DNA of 64,000 nucleotides, from assembly GCA_017795045.1 (NCBI GenBank), contig CP051244.1, forward strand, positions 2,972,533 to 3,036,532. The letters run 5' to 3'. Of this stretch, positions 15,999 to 24,356 are shown in pieces. How positions within the stretch are numbered: the first letter of the stretch is position 1; the number at the start of each line of letters is the position of its first letter. Both the position numbers and the translations under genes were made by a program. This DNA comes from Allomuricauda sp. (GTDB lineage: Bacteria > Bacteroidota > Bacteroidia > Flavobacteriales > Flavobacteriaceae). The notes under the pieces were generated by a model. It was not told the origin of the DNA and did no database searches. It worked only from the letters and a program-made list of their open reading frames with translations.

Positions 15999-16520
15999 AT
16001 GGAAGAACAACAACTAAAAACCGGTAAATTCGCTCTTAACTATGGCCTTTTATTAGGCCTGGTCTCTGTAGTATTCGGGGTAATGCTATACACACAAAAG
16101 ATGCATTACGAAATGAGCACTCCAATCATGATCGTTTCCGTTATTTTAACGGCTGTAGCCATTTTTATGGGCGTCAATGCATTTAAAAAGGCCAATGGAG
16201 GATATCTTAAAATCGGGGAAGCTTTAAAGGTAGCTGTTGGCATTGCATTGATTTCTGCCATTATCTCGCTATTGTACCAATATGTCCTTACCAACTTCAT
16301 AGAACCCGATTTTATTGACAAGGCCATGGAAATCGCAAAACCGAAAACCTTTGAACAAAATCCATCGCTTACGGAAGAACAATGGGAACAAGGTGTGACG
16401 ATGCGGAAAAAGATGAACTGGATAAGTTACCCCATCGGTTTGATCATCAGTTGCGTCATTGGCTTGGTCTTAGGTTTGATCACCGGCCTTATTTTGAAAA
16501 AGGCAAAACCTGCCTACTAA
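15999..16520 (+). CDS. DUF4199 membrane protein
   Basis: The 173-residue inner-membrane protein starts MEEQQLKTGKFALNYGLLLGL and has four transmembrane segments: around residues 14-30, 42-58, 78-98 and 146-166. The sequence NGGYLKIGEALKVAVGIALISAIIS and the closing pattern are typical of DUF4199, common in Bacteroidetes and often placed just before a GT2 glycosyltransferase, as here. The open frame extends upstream to 15882, but the ATG at 15999 is chosen because a promoter box TACCTTTA (about 15930) lies inside that extension. The function is unknown; its constant neighbour suggests a role in envelope glycan or lipid handling. Confidence 0.85.
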   Translation: MEEQQLKTGKFALNYGLLLGLVSVVFGVMLYTQKMHYEMSTPIMIVSVILTAVAIFMGVNAFKKANGGYLKIGEALKVAVGIALISAIISLLYQYVLTNFIEPDFIDKAMEIAKPKTFEQNPSLTEEQWEQGVTMRKKMNWISYPIGLIISCVIGLVLGLITGLILKKAKPAY

Positions 16521-16532
16521 GGCAAAAAATAC

Positions 16533-16540
16533 TACTTTTG
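16533..16540 (+). promoter_or_regulatory. -7 box for the GT2 gene
   Basis: TACTTTTG matches TAnnTTTG exactly and lies 22 bases before the ATG at 16563. Confidence 0.5.
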
Positions 16541-16562
16541 AAGGGAATTTCAGAAACAAGAA

Positions 16563-17510
16563 ATGCAGATTTCCATTGTAATTCCTTTACTTAACGAGCA
16601 AGAATCGCTCAACGAACTGCATGATTGGATTGTACGTGTAATGCAATCCAATCATTTTTTATATGAGATCATCTTTATTGATGATGGCAGTACGGACGGC
16701 TCTTGGGAAACGATCACCCATCTCTCCGAAAAGAATGGACATGTAAGGGGAATCCGTTTTTTAAAGAATTATGGGAAGTCCCAAGCCCTCCACGCCGGAT
16801 TCAAGGCAGCACAGGGCAATGTGGTCATCACCATGGATGCCGATCTACAGGACAATCCCGAGGAAATCCCAGAACTGTACCAATTGATTGTCCAAGGAGG
16901 CAACCAAGTAGTTTCGGGCTGGAAGAAAAAAAGGTACGACTCCGTCATCACCAAAAATATCCCATCCAAATTGTTCAATTGGGCCGCCCGGAGAACCTCT
17001 GGGGTAAAACTGCACGATTTTAACTGTGGTTTAAAAGCCTTTGATCATAACGTGGTGAAGACCATAGAAGTTTCTGGCGAAATGCATCGCTACATACCCG
17101 TGTTGGCCAAAAATGCCGGGTTCACAAAGATTACCGAAAAGGTCGTTCAACACCAAGCTCGAAAATACGGCACCACAAAATTTGGAGTGGAACGCTTCAT
17201 CAATGGATTTTTGGACCTGATCACCATTTGGTTCGTTTCCAAATTTGGCAGGCAACCCATGCACCTTTTTGGAGCTATGGGGGTTTTAATGTTCATCGTT
17301 GGCTTCGGATTTTCTCTCTATTTGGGCATAGACAAGCTGTTTTTGAACCCAACCGGACGCCTGATCACACAACGGCCACAATTCTATATTGCCCTGACTG
17401 CCATGATCATAGGCACCCAAATGTTTCTGGCCGGATTTATTGGGGAAATCATGGTCCGTTCAAGAAAAAATGATACACGGTATACCATTTCCAATAAAAT
17501 CAATCTTTAG
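16563..17510 (+). CDS. Family 2 glycosyltransferase, polyprenol-phosphate sugar type (DPM1/ArnC-like)
   Basis: The 315-residue protein has a GT-A domain (1-225) opening MQISIVIPLLNEQESLNELHDW. The nucleotide-binding acidic motif is DDGSTDGSW and the metal site TMDADLQDNPEE. Two transmembrane helices follow (about 233-255 and 270-292). This is the arrangement of enzymes that move a sugar from a nucleotide onto undecaprenyl or dolichyl phosphate at the membrane. It sits 43 bases after the DUF4199 gene and just before a phosphohexomutase that could supply the sugar phosphate. Donor and acceptor are not fixed by the sequence. Confidence 0.88.
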   Translation: MQISIVIPLLNEQESLNELHDWIVRVMQSNHFLYEIIFIDDGSTDGSWETITHLSEKNGHVRGIRFLKNYGKSQALHAGFKAAQGNVVITMDADLQDNPEEIPELYQLIVQGGNQVVSGWKKKRYDSVITKNIPSKLFNWAARRTSGVKLHDFNCGLKAFDHNVVKTIEVSGEMHRYIPVLAKNAGFTKITEKVVQHQARKYGTTKFGVERFINGFLDLITIWFVSKFGRQPMHLFGAMGVLMFIVGFGFSLYLGIDKLFLNPTGRLITQRPQFYIALTAMIIGTQMFLAGFIGEIMVRSRKNDTRYTISNKINL

Positions 17511-17566
17511 GGGTTTGCAACCCATAATCTTTGTATTTTTAAGACAATAAATTTTAGCTAAACACT

Positions 17567-19273
17567 ATGGACGCCATTACTTCCACAGCACAATCCTGGC
17601 TGACCGATTTTTTTGATGATGCCACAAAAAAAGAAATCCAAAACCTGATCCAGAACGACCCAGAAGAACTCAAGGAACGCTTTTACAAGGATTTGGAATT
17701 TGGCACAGGGGGCATGCGTGGCATTATGGGTGTGGGCACCAATAGAATCAATAAATATACCTTGGGGAAGAACACCCAAGGTCTCAGCAATTATTTAAAG
17801 AAAACGTATTCCGACTCCGACCTTAAAGTGGTGATAGCCTATGATTGTAGGCATAATTCGGATACGCTGTCCAAAACCGTGGCCAATGTCTTTGCGGCCA
17901 ACGGTATCAAGGTATATCTGTTCTCCGAACTACGCACCACCCCAGAACTATCCTTTGCGGTTCGGTATTTGGGTTGCCATGCGGGGATTGTCCTCACGGC
18001 TTCCCACAATCCACCGGAATATAATGGATACAAAGTATATTGGGCAGATGGCGGTCAAATAGTCCCGCCCCAAGATGGCGAGATCATCGCGGAAATCGAT
18101 TCCCTTTCCTTTGAGGATATCAAATTCAATGCCGATGAAAGTCTGATTCAACATATTGACAAAGAGGTAGACGAGGCTTTTTTCAAAGCTTCTGTGGAAA
18201 ATGGCAGCTTCAATGCCAAAGGCAAGGATGATTTCAAAATTGTGTTCACCTCTTTGCACGGCACTTCCATCACGGCCATTCCAGAGGTATTGAAACGCGC
18301 AGGCTACAAAAATGTCACTATCATTGAAGAACAGGCAAAGCCCGATGGTGGATTTCCCACAGTGGCATCCCCCAATCCGGAAGAACCGGAAGCACTGGCC
18401 ATGGCTATCGCAAAAGCCGAAGAAATTGGTGCGGACATGGTGGTGGGTACCGACCCGGACAGTGACCGCTTGGGAATAGCCGTTAGAAACCTTGAAGGGA
18501 AAATGGAACTGCTCAACGGCAACCAAACCATGGTGCTGATGACCAAATTCTTGTTGGACCGCTACAAGGAAAATGGATTTAAAGGCAACGAATTCATAGC
18601 CTCAACCATCGTATCCACTCCCATGGTGGAACAAATGGCAAAAGCCTATGGAGTAGAGTACAAGACGGCTTTGACCGGCTTTAAATGGATCGGTAAAATG
18701 ATCAAGGATTTCCCCAACTCCAAATTTATTGGGGGCGGTGAGGAAAGCTTTGGGTATATGGTGGGGGATTTTGTCAGGGACAAGGATGCCGTTACCGCTA
18801 CCCTACTCGCCTGCGAAGCCGCTTCTAGTGCCAAGGCCAAAGGAGGTTCTTTCTATAAGGAACTGATCAACTGTTTTGTCCAGTTTGGGTTTTATAAGGA
18901 AAAGTTGATTTCCTTGACCAAAAAAGGCATCAGTGGCGCAGAGGAAATCAAACAAATGCTCAAGGATTTCAAAGAAAATCCGGTAGAATCCGTGCAAGGA
19001 TCAAAATTATTGTGGATTGAGGATTACAACACCTCCATCGCCAAAAATGTGCAGACAGGTGAGGAAAAAACCATCAACCTGCCCAAATCCAATGTGTTGA
19101 TCTACGAAACCGAGGACGGCACCCGAATCGCCGCCCGTCCCAGCGGTACGGAACCCAAAGTGAAGTTTTACATCAGTACAAATGCCAAATTGGACAAGGC
19201 CGAGGATTTTAAATCCGTAAATTCGCAGTTGGATGCCAAAATAGACGGCATCCTTTCCGAACTGAATTTGTAG
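17567..19273 (+). CDS. Phospho-sugar mutase (phosphoglucomutase/phosphomannomutase)
   Basis: The 568-residue enzyme interconverts hexose 1- and 6-phosphates. It carries all four alpha-D-phosphohexomutase signatures: the active-site serine S146 in LTASHNPPEYNG, the magnesium loop GTDPDSDRLG, the sugar loop GGGEESFGY and the phosphate loop RPSGTEPKVKFY near the C-terminus. FGTGGMRGIMG near residue 45 and the length (about 560-580) match the PGM2-like group, which in bacteria uses glucose or mannose phosphates and sometimes pentose phosphates. It feeds nucleotide-sugar synthesis. The next gene starts 4 bases after its stop, so it is in an operon with the ABC exporter. Confidence 0.92.
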   Translation: MDAITSTAQSWLTDFFDDATKKEIQNLIQNDPEELKERFYKDLEFGTGGMRGIMGVGTNRINKYTLGKNTQGLSNYLKKTYSDSDLKVVIAYDCRHNSDTLSKTVANVFAANGIKVYLFSELRTTPELSFAVRYLGCHAGIVLTASHNPPEYNGYKVYWADGGQIVPPQDGEIIAEIDSLSFEDIKFNADESLIQHIDKEVDEAFFKASVENGSFNAKGKDDFKIVFTSLHGTSITAIPEVLKRAGYKNVTIIEEQAKPDGGFPTVASPNPEEPEALAMAIAKAEEIGADMVVGTDPDSDRLGIAVRNLEGKMELLNGNQTMVLMTKFLLDRYKENGFKGNEFIASTIVSTPMVEQMAKAYGVEYKTALTGFKWIGKMIKDFPNSKFIGGGEESFGYMVGDFVRDKDAVTATLLACEAASSAKAKGGSFYKELINCFVQFGFYKEKLISLTKKGISGAEEIKQMLKDFKENPVESVQGSKLLWIEDYNTSIAKNVQTGEEKTINLPKSNVLIYETEDGTRIAARPSGTEPKVKFYISTNAKLDKAEDFKSVNSQLDAKIDGILSELNL

Positions 19274-19277
19274 GTGA

Positions 19278-21104
19278 ATGAACTACTTTAGAAAGATTCT
19301 CCGTTTTGCGGGACCTTACCGTAAATACGGTTTTTTGAACATTTTCTTCAATATCCTCTATGCGCTTTTCAGTGCGTTGTCCTATGCTGCCCTTATCCCA
19401 ATGCTCAATGTTTTGTTTGATAAGACCCAGCAAGTGCACACTCCTCCAAAATTGGAAGGCATCGGTGGATTGAAGGATTACTTCATGGACTACATGAACT
19501 ACCAAGTCACCCAGTATTCGGGAAATGACCCCATGAAAGGGCTTATTTTGGCGGTGGGGCTGATTTTGTTCCTGTTCCTGTTCAAAAACATCTTCAACTA
19601 TTTGGCCATGTACTTTATCACGTTTTTACGGAATGGGGTACTCAAGGACATCCGGAACAAGATGTACGAAAAGATTGTGGACCTCCCCATTTCCTATTTT
19701 TCGGAAAAGAAAAAAGGGGACGTCATTGCACGGATCACTTCCGATGTACTGGAAATACAGCATTCCTTCCTCTCCATTTTGGAATTGATCGTACGGGAAC
19801 CCCTAACCATATTGTTCACGATCATTGTAATGTTCCTGATCAGTGTGAAGCTTACCATTTTTGTGTTCATTTTTATTCCCATTGCCGGAATGATCATCTC
19901 CCGAATTGGTAAATCCCTCAAACGCAAATCGGACCGGGTCCAAAAAGAACAGGGCGAGTTCCTTTCCATCGTGGAAGAGACCTTGAGCGGACTGCGGGTG
20001 ATCAAAGCTTTCAATGCTGAATCCAAATTCTTTAAGACCTTCCAAAATTCCACCATTCGTTTTTTCAAGTTCTCCAACTCCTTGTTGAACCGACAGAACT
20101 TGGCATCGCCAACGGGAGAGTTTTTGGGTATTTTGGTCTTTGGGGTGTTGTTGTGGTTTGGAGGTAGGATGGTATTGCTGGAAGGCTCGTTGGACGCAGC
20201 CTCCTTTATTTCCTATATGGGTCTGGCCTTTAATATTCTTACTCCTGCCAAAGCCATAAGTAAGGCCTCTTACGGGGTTAAAAAAGGAAACGCCGCTGCG
20301 GAACGGGTATTGGAAATCCTGGAATCGGAAAATCCCATTAAAGATGCCGAAAATGCACTGGAAAAAACCGATTTCAACCAAGGTATTGAGCTTCAAAATG
20401 TATCTTTCAAATATGAGGACGATTATGTGCTGAAAAACTTCAACCTAAAAGTTGATAAGGGCCATACCGTAGCCTTGGTGGGTCAATCCGGAAGCGGGAA
20501 GAGTACCGTGGCCAATCTGGTCACCCGTTTCTACGATGTCAATAAAGGGGAAATCCTCATTGACGGGACCAACATCAAACAAATCTCCAAAAAGTCCCTT
20601 CGCGGGCTTATGGGACTGGTGACCCAGGATTCCATTTTGTTCAATGACACGGTGAAGAACAACATTGCCATGGGCAAGGAAAATGCCACCACCGAAGAGA
20701 TTGTTGCCGCAGCCAAAGTGGCCAACGCCCATGAATTTATCATGGAACTTCCGCATGGGTACGACACCAACATTGGAGACAGTGGCAATAAATTAAGTGG
20801 CGGACAAAAACAGCGGCTCTCCATTGCCAGGGCCGTACTCAAAAACCCACCGATCATGATCTTGGATGAGGCTACTTCGGCCTTGGATACCGAAAGTGAA
20901 CGCTTGGTACAGGATGCACTGGAGAAAATGATGAAAAACCGCACCTCCATTGTCATTGCACACCGCCTGTCCACCATCCAAAATGCGGACTCCATTGTGG
21001 TGTTGAACAAAGGTGAAATTGTGGAACAGGGTACCCATGAAGAACTGATGAAATCCGAAAAAGGCTATAAAAAGCTCGTAGAGATGCAGTCGTTCTCCTC
21101 CTAA
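19278..21104 (+). CDS. ABC exporter, fused permease-ATPase (MsbA-like)
   Basis: This 608-residue half-transporter works as a homodimer. Residues 1-330 are the six-helix exporter domain, with coupling-helix region RLKRKSDRVQKEQGEF-like sequence at about 215. The ATPase domain holds Walker A GQSGSGKST (402-410), the Q-loop VTQDS, the signature LSGGQKQRLSIARA, Walker B IMILDEATSALD and the H-loop IAHRLST. The best match in architecture is MsbA, which flips lipid A-core; other lipid or drug substrates are possible. It is translated right after the phosphohexomutase (4-base gap), which supports an envelope role. Confidence 0.9.
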   Translation: MNYFRKILRFAGPYRKYGFLNIFFNILYALFSALSYAALIPMLNVLFDKTQQVHTPPKLEGIGGLKDYFMDYMNYQVTQYSGNDPMKGLILAVGLILFLFLFKNIFNYLAMYFITFLRNGVLKDIRNKMYEKIVDLPISYFSEKKKGDVIARITSDVLEIQHSFLSILELIVREPLTILFTIIVMFLISVKLTIFVFIFIPIAGMIISRIGKSLKRKSDRVQKEQGEFLSIVEETLSGLRVIKAFNAESKFFKTFQNSTIRFFKFSNSLLNRQNLASPTGEFLGILVFGVLLWFGGRMVLLEGSLDAASFISYMGLAFNILTPAKAISKASYGVKKGNAAAERVLEILESENPIKDAENALEKTDFNQGIELQNVSFKYEDDYVLKNFNLKVDKGHTVALVGQSGSGKSTVANLVTRFYDVNKGEILIDGTNIKQISKKSLRGLMGLVTQDSILFNDTVKNNIAMGKENATTEEIVAAAKVANAHEFIMELPHGYDTNIGDSGNKLSGGQKQRLSIARAVLKNPPIMILDEATSALDTESERLVQDALEKMMKNRTSIVIAHRLSTIQNADSIVVLNKGEIVEQGTHEELMKSEKGYKKLVEMQSFSS

Positions 21105-21120
21105 AAAGAAGACGCACATT

Positions 21121-21296
21121 CGAGAAAATCAGTACAATTCGTATCAAACCCCTAAAAGTTCAAATATCAAGTTCAAGCTCAAACCATCTTTGCCCAAATT
21201 TTGGTTTCCGATTTCTGAGGTCTGAATATTTAATATTTGAATAGATTTCCCACAGCCCCTTCAATTTTGCTCAGGACAGGGCTCGAAATGACATCC
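21121..21296 (+). repeat. Intergenic repeat unit, copy 1
   Basis: The unit runs: AATTCGTRTCA, AAAGTTCAAATATCAAGTTCAA, CCGATTTCTGAGGTCTGA, AGATTTCCCAC and CTCGAAATGAC. Bases about 21157-21227 match 22080-22150 almost exactly. Confidence 0.7.
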
Positions 21297-21466
21297 GGTA
21301 CATTCGTGCAAATTGGTGCCATTCGTGTCAGACCTTTTGAAAGCTCAAGTTTCAAAATCAAGTTCAACGCTACCTAAACTCCGGGGTCCGATTTCTGATT
21401 TCTGATTGGCAAAACAGATTTCCCACACCTCCTCCGACTTCGTTCTGGACAAGGCTCGAAATGACA
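21297..21466 (+). repeat. Intergenic repeat unit, copy 2
   Basis: This is a more diverged tandem copy with the same order of blocks: ATTCGTGTCAGACC, TTTTGAAAGCTCAAG, GATTTCTGATTTCTGA, AAACAGATTTCCCAC and CTCGAAATGACAATTG. Confidence 0.65.
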
Positions 21467-21518
21467 ATTGTTTATTTTTCATTATTAATTGTCTATTGAA
21501 AATTGCTTATTGGCACTC

Positions 21519-21548
21519 ATCCGTCAACTCAAACGGGGCATCCGTCAA
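21519..21548 (+). promoter_or_regulatory. 9-12-9 direct repeat, LytTR-like candidate operator (copy E, perfect half-sites)
   Basis: ATCCGTCAA occurs exactly at 21519-21527 and 21540-21548 with a 12-base spacer, 54 bases before the lipoprotein ATG at 21602. Shifted by one base, the second half (TCCGTCAAT) meets 8 of 9 positions of the published LytTR half-site consensus [TA][AC][CA]GTTN[AG][TG]. Confidence 0.45.
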
Positions 21549-21601
21549 TTGTCCTCCTCTTTCTTCTGATTTCTTCTCTTTCTTGCCGAAAATTTTAAAT
21601 T

Positions 21602-21955
21602 ATGAAGAAAATTATTCAACGAACATCATTTATCATGTTCCTAAGTTTAGCAGTTTTTTCCTGCAGTAAAGAAGACAACACCTCAAATGATTCCTTGGAA
21701 AACTCCCCTTCCATTACAGGCTTTAGCCCTTCATTAGGTGCAGAGGGCACAATGGTTACCATTATTGGGGAAAACTTTAGTCCAAATTCGGTCAATACCG
21801 TTGTAAAATTCGGAACAGTTCTAGCCACTGTGGACAATACCACAGCTTCTTCAATACAAGTTTTGGTTCCCGAAGGAGCGAAAACTTCCAAAATCAACAT
21901 TATTGTAGAAGGCAAGAGCGTTACCAGTACCGGAACTTTTTCGGTACTCAAATAA
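21602..21955 (+). CDS. Small IPT/TIG-domain lipoprotein
   Basis: The 117-residue protein has a lipoprotein signal ending in LAVFSC (Cys 21) followed by SKEDN, an acidic export-type tail. Residues 35-115 form one IPT/TIG immunoglobulin-like domain: PSITGFSPSLGAEGTMVTIIGENFS, then VVKFGTVLATV and VLVPEGAKTSKINIIVEG. IPT domains occur at the N-terminus of SusE/SusF-like and other surface glycan-binding proteins; here it stands alone. The gene is isolated between repeat units, with its own terminator and a direct-repeat element upstream, so it looks like an independent, possibly regulated, accessory gene. Confidence 0.85.
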   Translation: MKKIIQRTSFIMFLSLAVFSCSKEDNTSNDSLENSPSITGFSPSLGAEGTMVTIIGENFSPNSVNTVVKFGTVLATVDNTTASSIQVLVPEGAKTSKINIIVEGKSVTSTGTFSVLK

Positions 21956-22002
21956 CATCACAAGAAAGTACCATTCCCATATTTTGATTTATTTGATGGA
22001 AG

Positions 22003-22034
22003 TACCCCCCCGCCTAAGTGGGGGTTTTCTTTTT
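22003..22034 (+). terminator. Terminator after the IPT lipoprotein gene
   Basis: CCCCC-GCCTAAGT-GGGGG forms a GC hairpin followed by TTTTCTTTTTCT. Confidence 0.7.
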
Positions 22035-22037
22035 CTA

Positions 22038-22215
22038 AAAACATTTGTGAAAATTAGTGCAATTCGTGTCAGACTATTGAAAGTTCAAATATCAAGTTCA
22101 AGCTCAAACCATCTTTGCCCAAATTTTGGTTTCCGATTTCTAAGGTCTGATTTCTGACAACTGAACCCTATGCACCAAAACAGATTTCTCACGTTCGTTC
22201 GAAATGACGGTCTCA
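22038..22215 (+). repeat. Intergenic repeat unit, copy 3
   Basis: The third copy of the roughly 175-base unit ends in AACAGATTTCTCACGTTCGTTCGAAATGACGG, the intact form of a motif widespread in flavobacterial intergenic DNA. It places the IPT gene between direct repeats. The remaining bases to 22294 contain AATTGTCCATTGATAATTG-type AT-rich motifs and the sigma-gene promoter; there is no gene. Confidence 0.7.
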
Positions 22216-22294
22216 CATTACTCATTGTTAATTGTCCATTGATAATTGACAACCGTATTAAACCTTTTACCCCTATCTTAGTCAAAGCACCAAA

Positions 22295-22849
22295 TTGTAC
22301 GGACAATTGATTGCCGAAGAAGCCCTAATCAAAGAACTCAAACAAAAGGAAAGCCAAGCAAAGGCCTTTGAGGTGTTGGTGAACACTTACAAAGAACGCC
22401 TGTATTGGCACATCCGAAGGATTGTCCTGAACCATGACGATGCCGATGACGTGCTTCAAAATACCTTTATTAAAGTATATCGTAACATTGACGGTTTTAA
22501 AGGCGAAAGCAAACTGTATTCTTGGCTGTACCGTATCGCCACCAATGAATCGCTGACCTTTTTAAAACAAAAATCCAAGAAAGCCGGAATCAGTGATGAG
22601 GAACTCAAGAACCGGATGATCGAGAACCTGCAATCCGATGTATATTTTGAAGGGGACGAGATCCAATTGAAATTGCAAAGGGCCCTGGCCACCCTGCCGG
22701 ACAAACAAAAGCTGGTCTTCACCATGAAATACTTTCAGGAAATGAAATATGAGGACATATCCGAGGCACTGGAAACCTCGGTCGGCGCACTAAAGGCTTC
22801 CTATCATTTGGCCGTAAAGAAAATTGAATCGTATCTTAAGGAAAATTAA
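22295..22849 (+). CDS. ECF RNA polymerase sigma factor
   Basis: The 184-residue protein has sigma region 2 (VLVNTYKERLYWHIRRIVLNHDDADDVLQNTFIKVYRNI) and region 4 (ALATLPDKQKLVFTMKYFQEMKYEDISEALETSVGALKASYHLAVKKIESYL) joined by a short linker, so it is an ECF sigma factor. No ATG is present at the start; TTG at 22295 or 22307 must be used. A TATCTTAG box at 22274-22281 implies a very short leader. It is followed by a one-TM protein and a Spy-like periplasmic protein. That arrangement points to envelope-stress sensing, with autoregulation probable. Confidence 0.88.
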   Translation: MYGQLIAEEALIKELKQKESQAKAFEVLVNTYKERLYWHIRRIVLNHDDADDVLQNTFIKVYRNIDGFKGESKLYSWLYRIATNESLTFLKQKSKKAGISDEELKNRMIENLQSDVYFEGDEIQLKLQRALATLPDKQKLVFTMKYFQEMKYEDISEALETSVGALKASYHLAVKKIESYLKEN

Positions 22850-22882
22850 ACCTTTGGCTTGTTTTGGAGTCAAATTAAGGAC

Positions 22883-23407
22883 ATGAAAAAGGATAAAAAA
22901 AATAGTTTCAATACCCCGGAAGGCTACTTTGACAGCTTCCATGATCGGCTTATGGCCCGGATGGAAAAAGAGGCCCAAACGGATTCCGTTATCCCAAAAT
23001 CGGATGGTTTTGCCATTCCCGAAGGCTATTGGGATGGGGTGACCCCAAAAATCATGTCCAAAACAGTCAAGGAAAATGGTAAGGTCATCCAGTTAAAATC
23101 CTATAGAACGTTTTACTATGGTGCCGCTGCCGTGGCCGCAGTCTTTGTTTTGGTCTTCGGCATCAACTGGAAATCCACTCCAACCGTTGCATTTGATGAC
23201 TTGGCCAATGCCGAAATCGATGCGTATTTTGAAAGTAATGAGCTGGATATCAACACCTATGAACTTGCCGAACTGGTCTCATTGGACAATGTGGAATTGA
23301 ACGATGTTTTGGAACAGGATCTGGATGCCGAAAATATTTTGCAATATTTGGATGAAACCGTAGACGATATTGACGAACTAAACTTAGATTACAGCGATTA
23401 TGAATAA
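22883..23407 (+). CDS. Single-pass membrane protein, putative anti-sigma partner
   Basis: The 174-residue protein starts MKKDKKNSFNTPEGYFDSFHDRL. A second FAIPEGYWDGV echoes the first, so the cytoplasmic part has two copies of a PEGYxD motif. One transmembrane segment follows (FYYGAAAVAAVFVLVFGI, about residues 80-97). The outer part is very acidic (NAEIDAYFESNELDINTYELAELVSLDN and a run of D/E at the end). I find no classic zinc anti-sigma motif. The position between an ECF sigma gene and a Spy-like gene, and a C-terminal stop overlapping the next start by 8 bases, suggests an anti-sigma or scaffold role. The ATG at 22883 is preferred over the upstream TTG at 22859. Confidence 0.78.
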   Translation: MKKDKKNSFNTPEGYFDSFHDRLMARMEKEAQTDSVIPKSDGFAIPEGYWDGVTPKIMSKTVKENGKVIQLKSYRTFYYGAAAVAAVFVLVFGINWKSTPTVAFDDLANAEIDAYFESNELDINTYELAELVSLDNVELNDVLEQDLDAENILQYLDETVDDIDELNLDYSDYE

Positions 23408-23840
23408 AAGAATACTCATACTGTTCGCTCTGTTGATGGGAACCGCTTACTTGCACGCCCAAGGTCCGGTCAGGGACCGTATAAAGACCCTAAAAGTGGC
23501 CTTTATCACGGAAAGGGTTGGGCTCACCAGTCAGGAAGCACAGCAATTTTGGCCCATATACAACGCCCATGAGGAAACTCTGGAGAACATTAGAAGAAAG
23601 GAACGCAGGGAGCTTCGCTCCCGAATATCCTTGGCCCAAGACTTAACGGACAGTGAATCTTCCTCCCTTCTAAACAATCTCATGGCCCTTCAGAAAGAAA
23701 AGCACAATGCCGAACAGGATTTCATCACAAAAATCAGGACGGTCATCTCGGCCAAAAAAACATTGCTGCTCATAAAGGCCGAAGAGGATTTTAAAAAGCG
23801 TTTGTTGCAGCAATACCGGAAACATAATGGAGGGGAATAA
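23400..23840 (+). CDS. Spy/CpxP-like periplasmic protein ('sensor of ECF-type sigma factor')
   Basis: The 146-residue protein has a cleaved signal peptide (MNKRILILFALLMGTAYLHAQ). The mature part is all helical: RIKTLKVAFITERVGLTSQEAQQFWPIYNAHEETL, then two long charged helices rich in Arg, Glu and Leu. This is the layout of Spy/CpxP-type proteins, which bind unfolded proteins or report envelope stress. In Flavobacteriia similar genes next to ECF sigma genes are annotated as sigma-factor sensors. Its start overlaps the previous gene by 8 bases, so translation is coupled. A direct role in freeing the sigma factor is inferred from position. Confidence 0.82.
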   Translation: MNKRILILFALLMGTAYLHAQGPVRDRIKTLKVAFITERVGLTSQEAQQFWPIYNAHEETLENIRRKERRELRSRISLAQDLTDSESSSLLNNLMALQKEKHNAEQDFITKIRTVISAKKTLLLIKAEEDFKKRLLQQYRKHNGGE

Positions 23841-23860
23841 CTCCCATCACTTCAAAAAAT

Positions 23861-23883
23861 AAAAGAGCCTTGAGGCTCTTTTA
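23861..23883 (+). terminator. Terminator of the ECF sigma operon
   Basis: AAAAGAGCC-TTGA-GGCTCTTTTATT is a near-perfect hairpin with a T-tract just after the Spy-like gene. Confidence 0.85.
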
Positions 23884-23945
23884 TTGATTAAACCTTTTTC
23901 AACAACCCAAGTCTTACCCATATAAACCCTTAAAATCCATTAGTC

Positions 23946-24296
23946 ATGAAAAGTTTAAAAACAATTTTGATCATAGTGGCCCTTATGGGAAGTATGACGG
24001 TGGCCAATGCGCAGAGAACCGTGGTTAGAACATATCCAGCATATGGAACGGTAGTGACCACCATAAACCGCCCCCATCTGGTAATCCATAAAAACAAGAG
24101 CTTCTATTATGCCGATGGCATTTGGTACAAGGCCCGAGGTAGAAGATATGTGGTCTGTGCCGCACCCAATGGAGTTAAAGTATCCGTTTTGCCCAGAGGA
24201 TCCAAAGTAGTCTACGTTAACGGTAGAAGACTGTACCAATACAGAGGGATTTGGTATAAAAGAACAGGACGATATTACAGGGTCGTTACCGTATAG
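23946..24296 (+). CDS. DUF6515-type small exported protein
   Basis: The 116-residue protein has a signal peptide (MKSLKTILIIVALMGSMTVANAQ). The mature part is basic and aromatic: two copies of a SFYYADGIWYK / RLYQYRGIWYK motif, with PNGVKVSVLPRGSKVVYVNGRR between them. This GxxYYxxxGxxYx pattern with a central PxGxxV stretch is that of the DUF6515 family of periplasmic or outer-membrane-associated proteins. The function is unknown. It is a single gene with its own terminator. Confidence 0.75.
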   Translation: MKSLKTILIIVALMGSMTVANAQRTVVRTYPAYGTVVTTINRPHLVIHKNKSFYYADGIWYKARGRRYVVCAAPNGVKVSVLPRGSKVVYVNGRRLYQYRGIWYKRTGRYYRVVTV

Positions 24297-24327
24297 TTTT
24301 TTTGATTTGGTTAGTTGTTGAACAAAG

Positions 24328-24356
24328 GAGCGGCGATATCTCGTCGCTCTTTTTTA
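24328..24356 (+). terminator. Terminator after the DUF6515 gene
   Basis: GAGCGGCGA-TATC-TCGTCGCTC with one mismatch, followed by TTTTTTATT. The T-tract reaches the end of the convergent BNR lipoprotein gene. Confidence 0.8.

Larger units (their letters stand above)
21105..21601. other. Repeat-rich intergenic region
   Basis: No gene is seen here. The region holds two copies of a roughly 170-base flavobacterial repeat unit (about 21121-21296 and 21297-21466), then AT-rich motifs such as ATTAATTGTCTATTGAAAATTG, then a 9-12-9 direct repeat at 21519-21548. The open frame at 21406-21669 is a translation of the repeat. Confidence 0.75.

Noticed and set aside
21406..21669. 87-codon frame over the repeat region and lipoprotein start
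   Set aside because: It is a translation of the intergenic repeat and runs out of frame into the IPT lipoprotein gene.
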